This document shows positions 22,139 through 33,564 of a DNA stretch of 64,000 bases, in pieces. The DNA is from Talpa occidentalis. Taxonomy: Eukaryota; Chordata; Mammalia; Eulipotyphla; Talpidae. Numbering within the stretch: the first letter of the stretch is position 1; each line of letters begins with the position of its first letter. The stretch lies in the NCBI RefSeq assembly GCF_014898055.3, contig NW_023604295.1, positions 67,047,730 through 67,111,729 of the forward strand, read 5' to 3'. Made by a program: the position numbers and the translations under genes. Under the pieces are notes generated by a model. The model did not search any database. It saw only the letters and a program-made list of their open reading frames with translations, and was not told the DNA's origin.

Positions 22139-25100
22139 ATGGCAAATACAGATGCTAACATATCAATATTAACTCTAAATGGACTAAACTCTTCAATAAA
22201 AAGACAGAGTTGCAGCCTGGATTAAGAAACAAAACCCAACCTTTTGCTGTCTCCAGGAAACACATTTAGCTACAAAAGATAAAAATAGGCTCAAAGTTAA
22301 AGGATGGAAAACAATCCTACAAGCAAATGGACCAAAAAAGAAAGCAGGAACAGCTATACTTATATCAGATAAAACAGACTTCAAACTCAAAAAAATAAAG
22401 AGACCCCAATGGTCACTACATTATGATCAAGGGGACAATACTTCAAGAAGAAATAACACTCATTAACATATACTCACCAAACGAAGGAGCACCAAAATAT
22501 ATCAGACAACTGTTGTCCTCTCTGAAAACAGACATCAGAGAAAACACATACGTAGTGGGAGACTTCAACACACCACTATCAACAATGGATAGATCAACAA
22601 GACAAAAAATAAGTAAAGAAACTAAAGCTCTAAATAAGGACCTAGAGCATTTGGGCTTAACAGACATCTATAGAACACTGAACCCAAAAAAAACGGAGTA
22701 CACATTTTTCTCAAGCGCACATGGATCATTCTCCAGGATCGATCACATACTGGGGCACAAGACAAACATCAACAGATACACCAAGATTGAAATCATACCA
22801 ACCATCTTTTCTGACCACGAAGGCATCAAACTAGAAATAAACCATAAAAAGAAGGCAAGGAACTATTCTACCTCATGGAGATTAAAAACCACACTACTGG
22901 AAGACCACTGGACTAACGAGGAGATCAAAGAAGAAATTAAAAAATTCTTTGAATTGAATGACAAGGAGGACACCAATATCCTAAATGTATGGGATGCAGC
23001 AAAAGCAGTAATAAGAGGAAAATATATAGCAATAGAAGCTCACATCAAAAAACAAGAAAGAACTCAAAGAAACAACCTAATCTCAAAGCTCAAAGATCTA
23101 GAAAAAGAACAACAAAAAAACCCCAAAACCAGTAGAAGAAAAGAAATAATAAAAACCAAAGCAGAAATAAATGAAATTGATACTAAAAAAACAATCCAAA
23201 AGATCAATGAAACCAAGAGCTGGTTCTTTGAAAAAATCAATAAAATAGACAAACCCCTAGCCAGGCTCACAAAGGAAAAAAGGGAGAAAGCACAAATAAA
23301 CAGGATCATAAATGAAAGAGGGGAAATCACAACGGACACAGCAGAAATCAAAAGAATAATCAGTAACTACTATGAACAGTTATATGGAAAAAAGTTCAAC
23401 AATCTAGAGGAGATGGACAAATTCCTACAACTCTACAATCACCCAAAGCTAGATAAAGAAGAAATAGAACACCTAAACAGACCAATTACAAGCAACGAAA
23501 TTGAAATGGTAATCAAAAACCTCCCCAAAAACAAAAGCCCAGGACCTGATGGGTTTACAAATGAATTCTACCAAACATTCAGAGACGAATTAGTGCCTAT
23601 CCTTCACAAACTCTTCCAAAAAATTAAGAAGGGACAATACCAAACACGTTCTATGAAGCCAATATTACACTAATACCAAAACCGAATAAGGACAACACAA
23701 AAAAGGAAAACTACAGGCCAATCTCCCTAATGAACACTGACGCAAAAATCCTCAATAAAATTTTAGCTATCAGAATCCAACAATGTATCCATAAGATAAT
23801 TCACCACGACCAAGTTGGATTCATTCCAGGGACACAAGGATGGTTTAACATCAGAAAATCAATCAACGTTATCCAACACATCAACAAAAAGAAATATAAA
23901 AACCATATGATAATATCAATAGATGCTGAGAAAGCTTTCGACAAAGTGCAACACCCATTCATGATAAAAGCCCTTGAAATTCTTGGGATACAAGGAACAT
24001 ACCTCAACATCATAAAGGCCATCTATGACAAGCCAACAGCCAGTATCATTCTCAATGGTGAAAAGCTGAAAGCAATTCCATTAAGATCTGGAACAAGACA
24101 AGGATGTCCACTCTCACCACTGCTTTTCAATATAATACTGGAAGTCCTAGCCAGAGCAATAAGACAAGAGAAAGACATATAAGGAATCCAAATAGGAAAA
24201 GAAGAAGTCAAACTATCACTATTTGCAGATGATATGATAATATACATAGAGAACCCCAAAAACTCCACAGAAAAACTAATTCAACTCATCAATCAGTTCA
24301 GTAAAGTGGCAGGATACAAAATCAACATGCAAAAGTCAGTAGCCTTCCTATACACAAACAATAAATCTGAAGAAGAAGAAATCAAAAAAACCATCCCTTT
24401 TATTATTGAAACAAAAAAAATCAAATAGTTGGGAATAAATCTAACAAAAGAGGTAAAGGACCTATACAAAGAAAACTATAAAACACTGTTAAAAGAAATA
24501 GAAGAAGACACAAAGAAATGGAAAGACATCCCCTGCTCATGGATTGGAAGAATAAACATTATTAAAATGGCCATCCTACCAAAAGCAATATACAGATTCA
24601 ATGCTATTCCAATCAAAATTTCAATGTCATTCTTCAAAGAAATAGAACAATTATTGATGAAATTCATATGGAATCACAAAAAACCCCGAATTGCCAAAGC
24701 TCTCCTGAAAAAGAAAGAAGGGAATGGAGGCATCACACTCCCAGACTTCAAACTATACTACAAAGCCATAATCATCAAAACTGCATGGTATTGGAACAAG
24801 AACAGACATACAGACCAATGGAATCGAATAGAAAATCCAGAAATAAACCCACAGATTTATGGTCAACTAAACTTTGACAAAGGAGCAAAGACTATGCATT
24901 GGAGCAAAGAAAGTTTGTTCAATAAATGGTGCTGGGAAAACTGGGTCGCTACATGCAAAAGAATGAAGCTTGACCACTACCTCACACCATACACAAAAAT
25001 CAACTCAAAATGGATTAAAGAACTAGACATAAGACCTGAAACCATAAAATACATAGAAGGAAATATAGGCGAAACACTACGGGATTTGCACATCAAAGAC

Positions 25101-25956
25101 ATCTTTACAGACACATCACCCAAAGCAGTGATAGTGAAGAGAAAGATAAACAGCTGGGACTACATCAAATTAAAGAGCTTCTGCACAGCAAAAGAGACAA
25201 TAACAAAAACAAAGAGAAACCCCACCAACTGGGAGAACATTTTTGCACCCAACACTAATGATAAAGGACTGATCACAAAAATCTGCAAAGAGCTGATGAG
25301 ACTCAGCAACAACAAAGAAAATAATCCTGTCAAAAAATGGGCAGAAGAGCTAAAAAGAAACTTTTCTGAAGAGGAAATGCAAATGGCCAACAGACATATG
25401 AAAAAATGTTCAACATCACTTGTTCAACATCAGGGAAATGCAAATCAAAACTACCATGAGATACCATCTCACACCAGTGAGAATGGCACATATTAAAAAA
25501 ACTAGCAACAACAAATGTTGGCGAGGGTGTGGAGAAAAAGGAACTCTTCTGCACTGTTGGTGGGAGTGCAAACTGGTCCAACCACTGTGGAGAGCTGTGT
25601 GGAGATTTCTGGACCTACTAAACATAGAGCTTCCATTGGATCCAGCAATTCCACTCCTAGGTATTTACCCAAAGGACACAGAAACATCAATTCCAAAGAG
25701 CACCTGCACCCCTATGTTTATAGCAGCACTATTTACAATAGCTAAGCTTTGGAAACAGCCCAAATGCCCAAAAATAGATGACTAGATCAAGAAGATGTGG
25801 TACATATACACCATGGAATATTACTCAGCATTCAAAAAAGATAAACACATGCAATTTGCAGCAACATGGATGGCGCTGGAAGGGATCATGCTCAGCGAAA
25901 TAAGCCAAAAAGAAAAAGAAAAATACCGGATGGTCTCACTCATAGCAGGAATCTAG
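22139..25956 (+). pseudogene. L1 copy B ORF2 (endonuclease / reverse transcriptase), degraded
   Basis: The start ATG is at 22139, 73 bp after ORF1. The endonuclease region, the RT core with FADD (near 24222-24236) and the Cys-rich C-terminus are all recognisable. Lesions relative to copy A are two-base deletions near 22205 and 22400, a deletion near 23625, an in-frame TAA at 24180-24182, an in-frame TAG at 24426-24428, an indel near 25430, and TAG at 25783-25785. The terminal TAG is at 25954-25956. It cannot make full-length ORF2p. Confidence 0.94.
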
Positions 25957-26045
25957 AAAACTTAAATAAGGGACCAGGAAAATGAATAACTATAAGAAAG
26001 TGAAAATCAAAATCAACAAAAAACTATGAACCAGAAACACTTTTT

Positions 26046-26078
26046 GGGGGGTGGGGGGCGGGAGGGGAGGGATTAGGG
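26046..26078 (+). other. G-rich tract of L1 3' UTR (copy B)
   Basis: G-runs of 6, 6, 3, 4, 3 and 3 separated mostly by single bases. This is a strong G-quadruplex candidate on the sense strand, matching the C-rich complement in copy A. Confidence 0.75.
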
Positions 26079-26539
26079 TCAGAATGGGGCGTTTGCAATT
26101 GTATGGGGGAATATAAAAATAAAATTTATTATTTAATAAAAAAAAAGAATGGCATCAATAAAAGATCACAGAGAAGCAATTTCTAATAAAATAAACTCTT
26201 TATTAAACAGTAAAAGGTACCTTATACAAGTTAAAGTGAGAAAAGCATAAAAAATAGAAAAATTACTTTATGTACTAAAATTCCTGGTTCATAGAGTAAG
26301 TGCTCAATAAACATTTACCAAGTCAAAAAAATTTAAGATACTGACACATTATTTAAAATCAACTTTTTCCTCAGTTGTAAACTCTTTTAACATAAAGTTG
26401 CTCTCGCAGCATTAAACTCGTGGCTTATTCTACTTCTCTTAATTCCTAGGAGTCTATTGGTGGTCAATGATTTATAGTCTATAGATCCAGCATTAAAATC
26501 CCTGTCATGTTTTGTACGCTAAGCTCATTCTATCATCAA

Positions 26540-26572
26540 GCTGTACTGCTCTTATCAGTACAGCAGTACAGC
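26540..26572. repeat. 11-bp inverted repeat with 11-nt loop
   Basis: GCTGTACTGCT (26540-26550) and AGCAGTACAGC (26562-26572) are exact reverse complements. A direct repeat CAGTACAGCAAAACC follows (around 26565-26577 and 26586-26600). Probably a local slippage product. Confidence 0.8.
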
Positions 26573-27978
26573 AAAACCAGTAGTCAGTACAGCAAAACCT
26601 CAGATCTTTGTTAAATAAATGCTTTCCATTAACTTCATGGAGTAACTTTCAATACCTGTGAGCAGCACACATTCAGGGCCTTGCACCTACAGGAAAATCC
26701 TATCCCAAATCTGCCACTTGTCTCCAATGTCACTCAAATATTTGCCAACACATATTACATAGTCAACTTTGGGAATCACCTACATTTGATTATTTTATTC
26801 ATATCTTTGTTTTTAGCAGGATCACTGACAATCTATTAATATAATATGGCCTTCTGCTGACCACTTTGCACTTTTCTTAACTAAAACATGGAAACATATT
26901 TTGAACATAGGCAACAAACAAGGTTTCATAGAACAAGCAGTGACAAACAGCTTCAGAATCTCTAGTGATGTGAAAATATCTTAAAGACTTTATACTTTAC
27001 CCCCTTTTCTAATCTAGATATTAAGTATATTTTCATCCTCCCCCCCATAAATAAGAAATATTCAACATACATATATTTAAACATGTATATTTGTTTGAAA
27101 ACACAATGAAGTGTTTTCCAAAAATTGTATGAGGAAGTAAAATCGTAACGACTTAAATTAACACAAACTATAAATTCCTTTACTAGCAATGTTTTTGAGT
27201 TGCTGAGGCTGCAAATAATCACAAAATCATTAACTTCAGAAATGGAGTACTTTAGAAATCTCTTAAGTAGTCATTTTTTCATGTGAATTTCATTAGAATA
27301 GGATTAGAGTTTACATTCTTCCAAAATAAGATAGCAGCAATAATCAGAATGGAAATAAGGTGCAAGAAAAAAAAAAAAGTAAGCTTTAAATTCAGTTAAA
27401 AATGAAAAATAAAGCCCAAAAGTCAGAGGAAAAAAACCCACAACAAAACTGGGTGAACTTCAAGCAGTTACCTAACATTGGGGGCTCAGTTTTTTTACCT
27501 TTTACAAAAGCATAAAACTTTAGTAATTCCATCTACCAGAGTATTAGATAGAGCTCATATAACATTATTCAGGAAGATTAATTTGGCTTTATTCATTAAA
27601 CAATATGTATGCTAGACATTGTCTTTAGTAGATAGGCATTACATGAGGCTCTTAATAAACGTTACCATTTGTTGCCTTGCTTCTATCTTTAGTAAACAGC
27701 AATCTACCAAATACCCACCAAGTCTATGTATAGCGATGGAAAGTGAAAGTGATGAAAGTGAAAGTTATAGTCCCTGCGCTCAGCTTAAATCTATTGGGGA
27801 AGACTAATAAATTAATAATAACTAAGGTGCTCAGACTGAAACAGTGTGCTCTGACAAATACAAGAGGGTCCACTAGAAAGGAGAAAACATTTAAGTCAAA
27901 TCTTCAAAGATGAAAATGAAGGAGCCAGGCAAAGGGTTGGGAAAAGACTATCCTAGACAGGTTACATACACAAAATTC

Positions 27979-28038
27979 CTAAAGAGAAAAAAATACTAAA
28001 GAGAAAAATACTAAAAAAATACTAAAGAGAAAAAAAAT
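27979..28038. repeat. Imperfect A-rich tandem repeat
   Basis: Repeated CTAAAGAGAAAAA / ACTAAAAAAAT units, four or so copies. A simple low-complexity repeat. Confidence 0.75.
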
Positions 28039-30056
28039 AATTTCGTTATTCCATTTCAACTGTAGGTTATTTTTTTTCTATAGCACCAGGCTGTCTGCAA
28101 CAACAAAAAATGAACTCTTCAATTTTGAGTAACTGCTGATAAAAAGCAGGGGGCTGATTAAGCACAGGATAAATACTACTTAACAGATGTCGGCTAGGTC
28201 AAATAATGCAAAAAACACCTGTAGTCATCATCCAAGTGGTGATGAAGTGATTATGAAATCTGGACTTTATTTGGGAAGCAATGCACCACACTGAAAATTC
28301 TGAGCATGGACAGTATGATCAAAGTTGTATTTTAAGAAAACTCTAATTTCTCACAAATGTGAGAAATATTAAATAATAAAAAAAGACAAAAGTTAGGTAA
28401 AAAAGGTCTCATTACAGTAGCAGGTGAAACTGAGTATGATACTACAGATATACTACATCCTAATGTAGCAGAAACTGAATGTTTTAAAACTAAGACTATT
28501 TCTGAAGTTGAAAGCACATTGGTATCTATGATCAGGAAAGGAATACAGATTAAGGTGACCCAGTGAAATAATTTGATATAAGTTATTACATATATTTATA
28601 TATTACCCAAATCTTTATTCTTTTTCATAAGTAATACTGTTAAACCTGAACACTATATATTTTTTCCAAGTGGTATTAAATTACTAAATGAGTAACTGAG
28701 CAGGTATAATTAGTAGAGATGAAATGATTAATAAAAATTTATGAAACTAAATGATTCAGGAAAAAGGCTTTTCTAAGCAGTTATAGATTCTACTTTTTGC
28801 TCAGAAAAATATTAAGTCAGACATGTAACACACAGTTGGTAGTAGGCAACAGGGCATTCCTTCAATCCTTACACTCAATAATTCAAATGTAACTAATTTC
28901 ATACTTGAGATTTCAGATATCCAAAACAAAGATGAAAACCAAAGAATAGTCACTAAATGGCTCACTGCAAAAAAACAACGAAATGTGGCAGTACTGGAAA
29001 CAGAAAATTAAAAGTACCGAATTCTAAGCCGGTGATTCTCTTAACATTTTATGTGTAATACAACCAACTCTGACGTTTCTGGTTTAATATTTTGAAGAAC
29101 ATTATAACAGTAAATATCCACACTCAATTTTAATATGAATGCTTTACTGAAAGACTATAGGAAACATTTAAAGTAAAATAAAGGTAAATGGATTTAGCAC
29201 ATTGATACAGTTCTGATATAATTTCTTTAAAACTCTAAACCCAGATTGAGATTTGACTTCAACATAAATTTAGTTAAATAACCTATTGATGTATTATTTT
29301 TATCTAATGCTTAATTCAGTGACTTATAAATTGCAGGTGCTCACTAAATACATGGCAAATAAATTGAAGAGAATACAGATCCCTAAAGCCTTGTTTCTTA
29401 GAAGTGCTGCTGTTCTATCTGCATTCAAAGTGGCTATAGACAAAGGTAATAAATAGGGTACAGAGGGTGGGAGGTGAGAGTAGTGGGAAGAGGAAGATTG
29501 ACATACGTAGGCTATTTAGAGGAAATGTTTGTATTTTTAAAATTCTAAACTCAGAGTTAGCAATATACAATTACTCCTAAATAAATATTTTCATAGGGTA
29601 GAGTTTTTGTAAAGGTCTAGAGAACATCATTTAAAATATTTTTTCAGAGTTTCAATTTCTCCAAAGCATGTTCATTGTTCATTAAATTTATCTTGCCAAA
29701 ATAAAATGAATTCTGAATATTTGTTTTAAATGACAATATCTCAATAGTCTTGATCTGTCATCTTTTGAAAAACAAAATTCACAAGTTAACAACTATTATA
29801 CACAAATACTTTCGTTCATAAGAAAGATTTAGTCCTCTACTTTAGGTACAAGGGGACAAATTTTTCTAAAAATTATTTTTGAATGTAGTAACAAGAGTAG
29901 TCTGGGGGTAACATAACTATTCTGGCAGGACTTTAACATGAAATAAGGATATCTATAGGATTCGCAGGTGTGATCTAGGGAAGTGCAACAATTATAATAC
30001 TACATCCAAACATTTTTTCTAGGGACAAATAATTCTTTTTTCAAAATTCAATAATC

Positions 30057-30363
30057 AGGGCTTCCCTGGTGGCACAGGGGTTAAAGACAGCGCTATCAAG
30101 AAATTGGCAGCCCCTGCAGCAGCCCCTGCAGCAGCCCCTGTGGCAGCCCCTGCAGCACGGGTTCCATCCCCGATCAGCTAGGGAGCAACCCACATGGAGC
30201 AGACCTCCCCCGTCTTGCCCACTGCTCCCCTCAGCAGTGTATTTCAGTGGATCTGCCTGTTCTGCTCCCCACTCTCTCTAGTGAATGCTCTCACCCCCCA
30301 CATCACTGGCCTGTACCCCAGTTCTTGTATGCATAGATAAAATAAATCTTTAAAAAAAAAAAA
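30057..30363 (+). mobile_element. tRNA-derived SINE with expanded head
   Basis: Family copy from GGGCTTCCCTGGTGGCACAG to AATAAATCTTTAAAA. The head contains four near-identical GCAGCCCCTG units at about 30107-30152, where other copies have one. Flanks AATCA / AATCAA are a weak target-site duplication. Confidence 0.92.
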
Positions 30364-32883
30364 TCAAATTAAGGAACAGTGAAGAGCTTTTAAATTAGTA
30401 AAAACAGATGCCAAGAAAGTTTCAAGGCGTGATTTTCACTTTTATGATCTACTTAGCCATAAGAGCCATTATCTCACTTTTCTTTAAACAACTGTTCTTT
30501 AAATATTTTCCTGGTGTTATAATTTCCTCTTGGAACTAGGTAGTCTTCCTTAGCATAACATTTTATCTTTCTTAAAATCCAGGAAGTTTCCTGACCTGTG
30601 TTTGCCATTTCCAAATTGATTTAATAAATTGGATGGCCTTTTTAAAATTATTATTATTAAATATTTTGTTAATATGAGACATGAAATGCTTTTTATTGGC
30701 ATTCTAAATAATTTTGTGACTTATACCCTATTAGAAAAAGGCAACTGCCTACAGTAAGTAAAATCCAGATACCACTCGGGTTTGAACACCCAATTACTAT
30801 GAATTATGTGTACAGAATGCTGTATTCTTTACTACTTGACCCCACAGGTTTTCCAAATACCAACTAAATGTAAGGAAGCAGCAAAGTCTTAAAACTGGAG
30901 TCTGCCATTCCATAATATAAATAGAATAATGGGTGGTAGTTAAAAGTTTAATTGCATTATGCTTTTTGACCTCAAAGGCTTAATCACACTTTAAACTTCA
31001 TATACAAATTTCAATTTCTCCAGTATTTTCTTTCTCAGAACAGTGTTTCTTCCTATACTTCCCTTGTAACGGCTTCTTGGTAGTCTTAGTGCCCTCCAGG
31101 ATATCCCACCCTGACCTTGGCTTTTAAAATTCAGCTAATTTTAAATGAAAATATTTTCCCCAAATCTGGTTTAGTTTGGGACCTGAAAGGTTCTGTGTAC
31201 TCACACATGAAATGCAAACAGACAATATGATCAAAACAATCACTGATGAGAACTAAAGACAAAATCTTTTATACTTTCCTGGTCATTCCTTCACCTGTTC
31301 CCTTAAATTAGGTCCTACTGTGTGTCCAGCTGTGGGGATTCAAAATACAACACAGTTCCAATCCTCAATAGATATCAGGAAAATTTCAATTTTTAAGGAT
31401 GACTGAAAGAACACACAGATTTGCCATCTTGAGCATTACACAAAATAAAAAATTCAATACTGAAGATAGCCAGAGGAAATCCCTATGTATCCTGGGAATC
31501 TGCAGTAATATTTCTGCAGCACTTGACATCAATAGCACAACAAAAATAGATGGGAAGTGTTTTTAATTTCATACTCTAAGGTATTTATATATGTTATAAT
31601 GAAATTTCGTAACTCAAAGGAAAAGGTAACTTGGCTTTAAATCTAAATAATACACTGTTTTTAGAGTAGACAAAAGGTATTTCCTTCCTTTATTAAGTTC
31701 TTATTTTAGGACATATCAATTTGTACTCCTCATAAGAGGCATAGTATTAAAAAAACAAAAAAGATGAGTTCTTCCCTCCTGTTTCCAAAATTTGTATCAT
31801 TAACCCTGAATGATCATGAGCAGAGTTAAAGGTAAAAAATTACCATGTACGATATATCATCACAACATTTTCTGGTTGAATTTTTTTCCAAATGGCATTT
31901 TTTGTACTTTAAAATTACTAATTGAATCAGGCTTGGCAATTTGTTGCTGGGTGATGAGAAATTTAAAGCAGCTATGTAATTAACCTGGCAACTTAACCTT
32001 GTTAACTCAAACCAATTAAGACAAATTAGAGGTGCAAAATTCTAACCATTTTATTTATGATGTGGGACTATGATGATATATATGTGTATCTACACATGCC
32101 CACATTCTGGTCACCTCTTCCAAGATCAATCAAGAAGTAAAAGAGTAATTCACTTCAAAGTGAGGAACTAGTCACACTTAAAAAAACTGAACAGCAAGTT
32201 TCCTTTATGTTACAAAAAACAGCTCTATAAAGCTGTTCGCTGAAGCCTTAGATAGGAATAAGGTCTGTTTTGAGAACAATATTTATCACTGCCCAAAGTA
32301 GTTAAGAAAATGTTGCAGATTATAACATATTTCTCTTGGACTACAGTAGGCAGCTTTAAAATTATTTCTGAGATATTAAGAAAAGGCAAAGTAAATTTTT
32401 CTCCACCTGCTTTTGCGTAAGAATGTCATTCAAGTTGAATGATGTCCTATGTTGGGTAATTTGAGTTTTACATTAAACATGTATACTATGTAATTTTTGA
32501 ACAATACTGTCATAAGATGCATTCATACAATTATCTAGATTTAAAGTAAATACTTAAAAAAGGAAATGCCCTCAAAACTAGTCATCCTTTCCCATGTGAG
32601 AAATACAGATTTTGGCAGAATATTCACCAAATTATTACCTGGTTTCTAAGGCACACCATTAATTATAACATCTAAAGTGGAATTTGTTTGATGAACTGCA
32701 GTAAGCATTTAGAACACCTGCTGTAACGTAGGTAGAAATAAGCAAGTATTCTCATGTAAGTCTGTAGTCAAGAAAGATTTCAACTAAAATATATCAATCC
32801 TCACATCTGAAATCACTTAGGTATTACTGATGTAGTATTTGGAAGAGTTTGTGTATAGATTTTTTTAGACTGACAAACAGTGC
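30364..32883 (-). other. C3orf38: Probable C3orf38 3' UTR and downstream sequence
   Basis: Directly follows the C3orf38 stop at 32884 in the direction of transcription. No exon or other gene is seen. Minus-strand AATAAA candidates occur near 32050, 31689 and 30697. None is clearly supported as the cleavage site by sequence alone. Confidence 0.45.
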
Positions 32884-33564
32884 TCATCGCTTTAAAGGAT
32901 CAGGTAAGTTCAGTTCCTTTTTGTTCAAAAAGGCCTCATTTCCACCACATAAAGGCTGGTCTCCATTTCCACTATTCAAGGCCTGCCTTACATTAAGTCG
33001 TATTTCCACGGTTCCACATACAGTGACTACATTATAAAAGGACTCCACTTCACAGGGTTCAAATGGAATAGCTGGTTTTGTTAATGTTCCAGGAGCAAGG
33101 GACCTCTCTCCAATAATCCTCAGGTTGATAAATTTGATTTTCCAGGTATTCGCCAAAAAAGGGCAGCGGATGAGTCCAAAAATTTGTTCAAAAACGCCCA
33201 AACAAGTGTTTCCTCGGTGAACAGTACCAGCAACTCCAACCATAACTAGACCATGGGGGGAAGAAGCACACTTTAGTCCACAGGCATCTAGGTTTGGACT
33301 GAGAAAAAGGTATTCTTCTTTCACTAATGACAACAGCCGAAGGCTCACCATTTCTGCTCCATGGTAGTCAATCGTATTCTCTTCAGATGTGTTGTAATAA
33401 AACTTAAGCTTGACATCATGCCAGAAGTGCTGTGGCCCCCATTCATCTTGAGGTGGTCCCAGAAAAGGATTCTGAGAATTAAGAAGTTCAAAGAACCAAT
33501 GACAGAATTCTTCTCCTAATCGACGAAAATCAACTTTTTCAGCTTTCTTATCTTCTTTTTCCTC
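32884..33564 (-). CDS. C3orf38: C3orf38 coding exon 3 (terminal)
   Basis: 681 bp. Acceptor TTTTTCATGTAG|GAG, phase 0, reading [20 protein letters not shown] to DPLKR and TGA at 32886-32884. Holds about two thirds of the protein. Confidence 0.95.
   Translation of the reverse strand, partial: EEKEDKKAEKVDFRRLGEEFCHWFFELLNSQNPFLGPPQDEWGPQHFWHDVKLKFYYNTSEENTIDYHGAEMVSLRLLSLVKEEYLFLSPNLDACGLKCASSPHGLVMVGVAGTVHRGNTCLGVFEQIFGLIRCPFLANTWKIKFINLRIIGERSLAPGTLTKPAIPFEPCEVESFYNVVTVCGTVEIRLNVRQALNSGNGDQPLCGGNEAFLNKKELNLPDPLKR

Larger units (their letters stand above)
19809..26144 (+). mobile_element. LINE-1 copy B, full length, plus strand
   Basis: Complete L1: CpG-rich 5' UTR, ORF1 (20974-22065, intact), ORF2 (22139-25956, broken), and a 3' UTR with a G-rich tract and AATAAAAAAAAA tail. 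A 16-bp target-site duplication AAGAATGGCATCAATA is perfect on both sides (19793-19808, 26145-26160), supporting recent insertion. It lies in inverted orientation to copy A, 13 kb away, and is highly similar along its whole length. Confidence 0.97.
26161..30056. other. Intergenic / possible distal 3' region of C3orf38
   Basis: AT-rich, without exons. An old L2/MIR-type tail (GTAAGTGCTCAATAAACATT) lies at 26298-26325 and a similar one near 29335-29365. Several minus-strand AATAAA hexamers (TTTATT on plus) exist, so the true end of C3orf38 mRNA cannot be fixed by eye. An 11-bp inverted repeat lies at 26540-26572. Confidence 0.45.

Noticed and set aside
32849..33037. Plus-strand ORF over the C3orf38 last exon
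   Set aside because: Shadow frame opposite a confirmed coding exon.
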